Below, in pieces: positions 7,181 to 8,718 of a stretch of 8,718 nt of DNA. The position numbers and the translations under genes were made by a program. Numbering within the stretch: the stretch's first letter is position 1; the number at the start of each line of letters is the position of its first letter. This stretch comes from JBCDIQ01 sp039024295. GTDB lineage: Bacteria > Bacteroidota > Bacteroidia > J057. The notes below the pieces were generated by a model. It saw only the letters and a list, made by a program, of their open reading frames with translations. It was not told the DNA's origin and ran no database searches. The DNA lies in contig JBCDIQ010000250.1 of the NCBI GenBank assembly GCA_039024295.1, positions 1 to 8,718 on the forward strand, given 5' to 3'.

Positions 7181-8290
7181 ATGAAAGCCCTGAAACGAAC
7201 CTTTTCCCTAACGCTTGGCATGCTGCTGCTTGGGAGTTTGTCTTTTGCACAAATTTCCAACCTACGCATTGTCAAGGAAGAGCCAGTAAATGTTTTACCG
7301 GTAGGCACCAAAACTCACGAAGTCAAAAAAGGGGAAACCCTGTATTCCATCAGCCAAAAGTACGGGATGGAAGCCGGTGAAATTCGCATGGCCAATAACA
7401 TGACCACCAGCGTTATTTATCCTGGGGACAAGTTGGTTATTCCTCCCAAAGGAAGTTTTGATACCCCTGCTGCAGCTGAGCAAAACCCAAATGCCAGAAT
7501 GACAAGTAGGAGCCTAGATGGAAACACCAATGCAAGAATGGCCGCTCCTGCAGCTAATCTCACTGGACAAACCCGCACCATTACCCAGGAAGAACCCGAG
7601 TATTACACGGTAAGAAAAGGAGATGATGCTTTTTCGATTGCTGATACCCGAGAGGTGTCAGTTGCCCAACTCCGCGAATGGAACCCAGGTTCAAGTTTTG
7701 CGGTTGGTGAGCGTGTCGTTATTGGAAAAAATTACAAACAAGTCACCCTACCTGCTGTACCTCAGTCTACTCAGCCAGAGGTTGCCAGCCGCAGCATGAG
7801 TGCACGCACTGCATCCCGAGGGGACTTGGCTGCACTTTCAACTCCCTCACAGCCACAAACCACAACGCCCGCACAACCAGCTTACAATACTTCTCAACCT
7901 GATCCAGGACTGCTTCGCCCAGTTTCCCCAGCAAGCCAACCTGCTTATACTGCGCCTGCCACGACTAATCCAGTGATGCGCGCGGCTGGTACTGGCAATC
8001 AATCCTATGATTTGCCTCCTGTGAACCGTTTTGGCAAACAAATCATTAAGGTGCGCTATGCTGAGTATGGAGATGCTCGTATCACTTCCAGCAGGTTTTA
8101 TGGGTATCACAAAAATCTTCCTATTGGCTCGAAGGTCAACTTACTGATCCCTGATAACGCTGGATTCCTTGAGGTGGAAATCGTTGGTAAGCTTGCACAA
8201 AACAGCCCTGCTGACATTGCTCTTTCACCGACATGTGTGTCTATGCTTGAAGGTGCCAAAGCAGGAGGGGTAGCAACCATCACGTACTGA
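7181..8290 (+). CDS. Exported LysM-LysM protein with RlpA-like double-psi beta-barrel domain
   Basis: Predicted periplasmic or outer-envelope protein of 369 residues. Residues 1-23 are a signal peptide (MKALKRTF, then LGMLLLGSLSFA, cleavage before Gln24); no lipobox Cys is present. LysM1 spans 46-88 (HEVKKGETLYSIS to YPGDKLVIP) and LysM2 spans 141-182 (YYTVRKGDDAFSIA to VGERVVIG); LysM folds typically bind GlcNAc-containing glycans such as peptidoglycan. A linker rich in Pro, Ser, Thr, Gln and Ala runs from about 184 to 281. Residues 285-369 resemble the RlpA-type double-psi beta-barrel (FYGYHKNLPIGSKV, then VEIVGKL, then ADIALSPT). His310 lines up with the RlpA catalytic His, but the expected Asp of the NDRGP motif is replaced in VGKLA, so lytic activity is doubtful. 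Start choice: an in-frame ATG at 7139 overlaps the ligase gene by 23 nt but would put 14 polar residues before the signal peptide, so 7181 is preferred. It is probably co-transcribed with the ligase gene. Confidence 0.88.
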   Translation: MKALKRTFSLTLGMLLLGSLSFAQISNLRIVKEEPVNVLPVGTKTHEVKKGETLYSISQKYGMEAGEIRMANNMTTSVIYPGDKLVIPPKGSFDTPAAAEQNPNARMTSRSLDGNTNARMAAPAANLTGQTRTITQEEPEYYTVRKGDDAFSIADTREVSVAQLREWNPGSSFAVGERVVIGKNYKQVTLPAVPQSTQPEVASRSMSARTASRGDLAALSTPSQPQTTTPAQPAYNTSQPDPGLLRPVSPASQPAYTAPATTNPVMRAAGTGNQSYDLPPVNRFGKQIIKVRYAEYGDARITSSRFYGYHKNLPIGSKVNLLIPDNAGFLEVEIVGKLAQNSPADIALSPTCVSMLEGAKAGGVATITY

Positions 8291-8312
8291 TTTGACAAAA
8301 AATAATTTAGCG

Positions 8313-8348
8313 CGCCTGCTTTCGATGGAAGCAGGCGTTATTTGTTTT
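8313..8348 (+). terminator. Rho-independent terminator closing the ligase-LysM pair
   Basis: An 11-bp G/C-rich stem (8313-8323 with 8327-8337) has one T-G wobble and a 3-nt loop. It is followed by a T-rich tail, TTATTTGTTTT (8338-8348). It starts 22 nt after the LysM gene stop, the expected place for the end of a two-gene transcript. Confidence 0.85.
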
Positions 8349-8465
8349 ACCGCTCCTGAAAAATTTAGGTAATTTTCCCAATATGGCAACCAGACAGGCA
8401 AAGCACCTATCTCTTTGCTGTGTTAAAGCCATTCTATAATAAAGATTGCGCCCCAAAAAGGGGAA

Positions 8466-8492
8466 AGGGAGAAAGGCAATTCCTTTCTCCCT
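8466..8492. other. Strong 11-bp stem-loop of unknown role
   Basis: AGGGAGAAAGG (8466-8476) pairs perfectly with CCTTTCTCCCT (8482-8492) around a 5-nt CAATT loop. No T-run follows on the + strand. On the minus strand the flank is TT, CCCC, TTTTT, which is a poor terminator tail, and no minus-strand gene is seen to the right. A leader hairpin or a dispersed palindromic repeat are the main options. Confidence 0.55.
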
Positions 8493-8544
8493 CCCTAGAT
8501 AGCAGTATGCTTTTTGAATGAGTTACGGCTAGTTTAACATGGAA

Positions 8545-8560
8545 GCAAATACCTATTTGC
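8545..8560. promoter_or_regulatory. Operator-like palindrome upstream of the right-edge gene
   Basis: GCAAATA-CC-TATTTGC is a perfect inverted repeat with 7-bp arms and a 2-bp centre. Its right part, TACCTATTTG, recurs at 8602-8611, closer to the ATG at 8622. The pattern fits a dimeric regulator site with a second half-site, but arms of this length can arise by chance in a region of this size. No regulator gene is adjacent in the window. Confidence 0.3.
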
Positions 8561-8621
8561 CCCTGTCATCAACTGTCCATCATCACGACACAAACATATT
8601 TTACCTATTTGAATATTTATT

Positions 8622-8718
8622 ATGGATCAATCACCTGATTGGTTCCGAAGGCGATTACTTTTCCGTATTTATAAGACAATATTACCCGGTGAATTACTCA
8701 AGACAAATACCCGCTTGC
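8622..8718 (+). CDS. Possible N-terminus of a truncated gene (unknown product)
   Basis: An open frame of 32 codons begins at ATG 8622 and runs off the window. It starts MDQSPDWFRRRLLF and is rich in Arg, Lys and Leu. No family is recognisable from so short a piece, and no signal peptide is seen. The start is supported by an A/T-rich upstream stretch and by regulatory-looking repeats 60-80 nt before it. A competing + strand frame, from ATG 8539 (MEANTYLPLSS), is also open to the window end for 60 codons. Only one of the two is likely to be real; 8622 is preferred only weakly. Confidence 0.35.
   Translation, partial: MDQSPDWFRRRLLFRIYKTILPGELLKTNTRL

Larger units (their letters stand above)
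8349..8621. other. Non-coding, structured region upstream of the right-edge gene
   Basis: No convincing gene is seen on either strand here. It contains a small CCCC-AAAAA-GGGG hairpin (8451-8463), a strong 11-bp hairpin (8466-8492), a 16-bp palindrome (8545-8560) and a 10-bp direct repeat TACCTATTTG (8550-8559 and 8602-8611). The last 30 nt are A/T-rich, as is common before Bacteroidota start codons. Its position between a terminator and a new start suggests promoter and leader functions, but no clean Bacteroidota promoter (TTG, spacer, TAnnTTTG) was found. An open frame from ATG 8539 overlaps the right part and is an alternative reading. Confidence 0.4.

Noticed and set aside
8383..8439. 18-codon ORF (begins MATRQAKHLS) between the terminator and the hairpins
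   Set aside because: It is very short, has no ribosome-binding or promoter support, and one such ORF is expected by chance. A leader-peptide role cannot be excluded but is not supported.

Overview
The window suggests a member of the Bacteroidota, probably a Saprospiria/Lewinella-type marine or sludge bacterium. The strongest evidence is the type IX secretion (T9SS) type A sorting domain at the end of a 1908-residue exoprotease with repeated MAM-like and PKD modules, a style typical of this phylum. The genes also lack clear Shine-Dalgarno sequences and have A/T-rich start regions, as is usual there. The family placement is inference; no marker gene is present.

Layout: all recognisable genes lie on the + strand. 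(1) 34-5760 encodes a secreted subtilisin-like (S8) peptidase with a KP-43-type beta-barrel, Ig/FN3/CARDB-like modules, a tandemly duplicated MAM-PKD unit, a third jelly-roll domain, two more PKD domains and a T9SS tail. (2) 5761-5904 is a short intergenic region with small direct and inverted repeats, followed by a very strong intrinsic terminator whose U-tract ends only 6 nt before the next start codon. (3) 5905-7161 encodes a polytopic membrane protein of the O-antigen ligase/polymerase (Wzy/WaaL) family. (4) 7181-8290, starting 19 nt after that stop, encodes an exported protein with two LysM domains, a Pro/Ser/Thr/Gln-rich linker and an RlpA-like double-psi beta-barrel. A strong terminator at 8313-8348 closes this pair. 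(5) 8349-8718 holds no complete gene. It has an 11-bp hairpin, an operator-like 16-bp palindrome, a 10-bp direct repeat, and the start of at least one open frame that runs off the right edge.

How they fit together: the protease is bounded by its own terminator and looks monocistronic; its product should be exported by Sec, then carried across the outer membrane and anchored or released by T9SS. The ligase and LysM/DPBB genes are close enough to be co-transcribed, and both point to envelope work (glycan polymerisation or ligation, and peptidoglycan binding). No mobile element, RNA gene, CRISPR array or clear novel system is visible. The points most worth checking are the terminator abutting a start codon, the apparently catalytically degenerate RlpA-like domain, the duplicated MAM-PKD unit, and the structured region upstream of the truncated right-hand gene.
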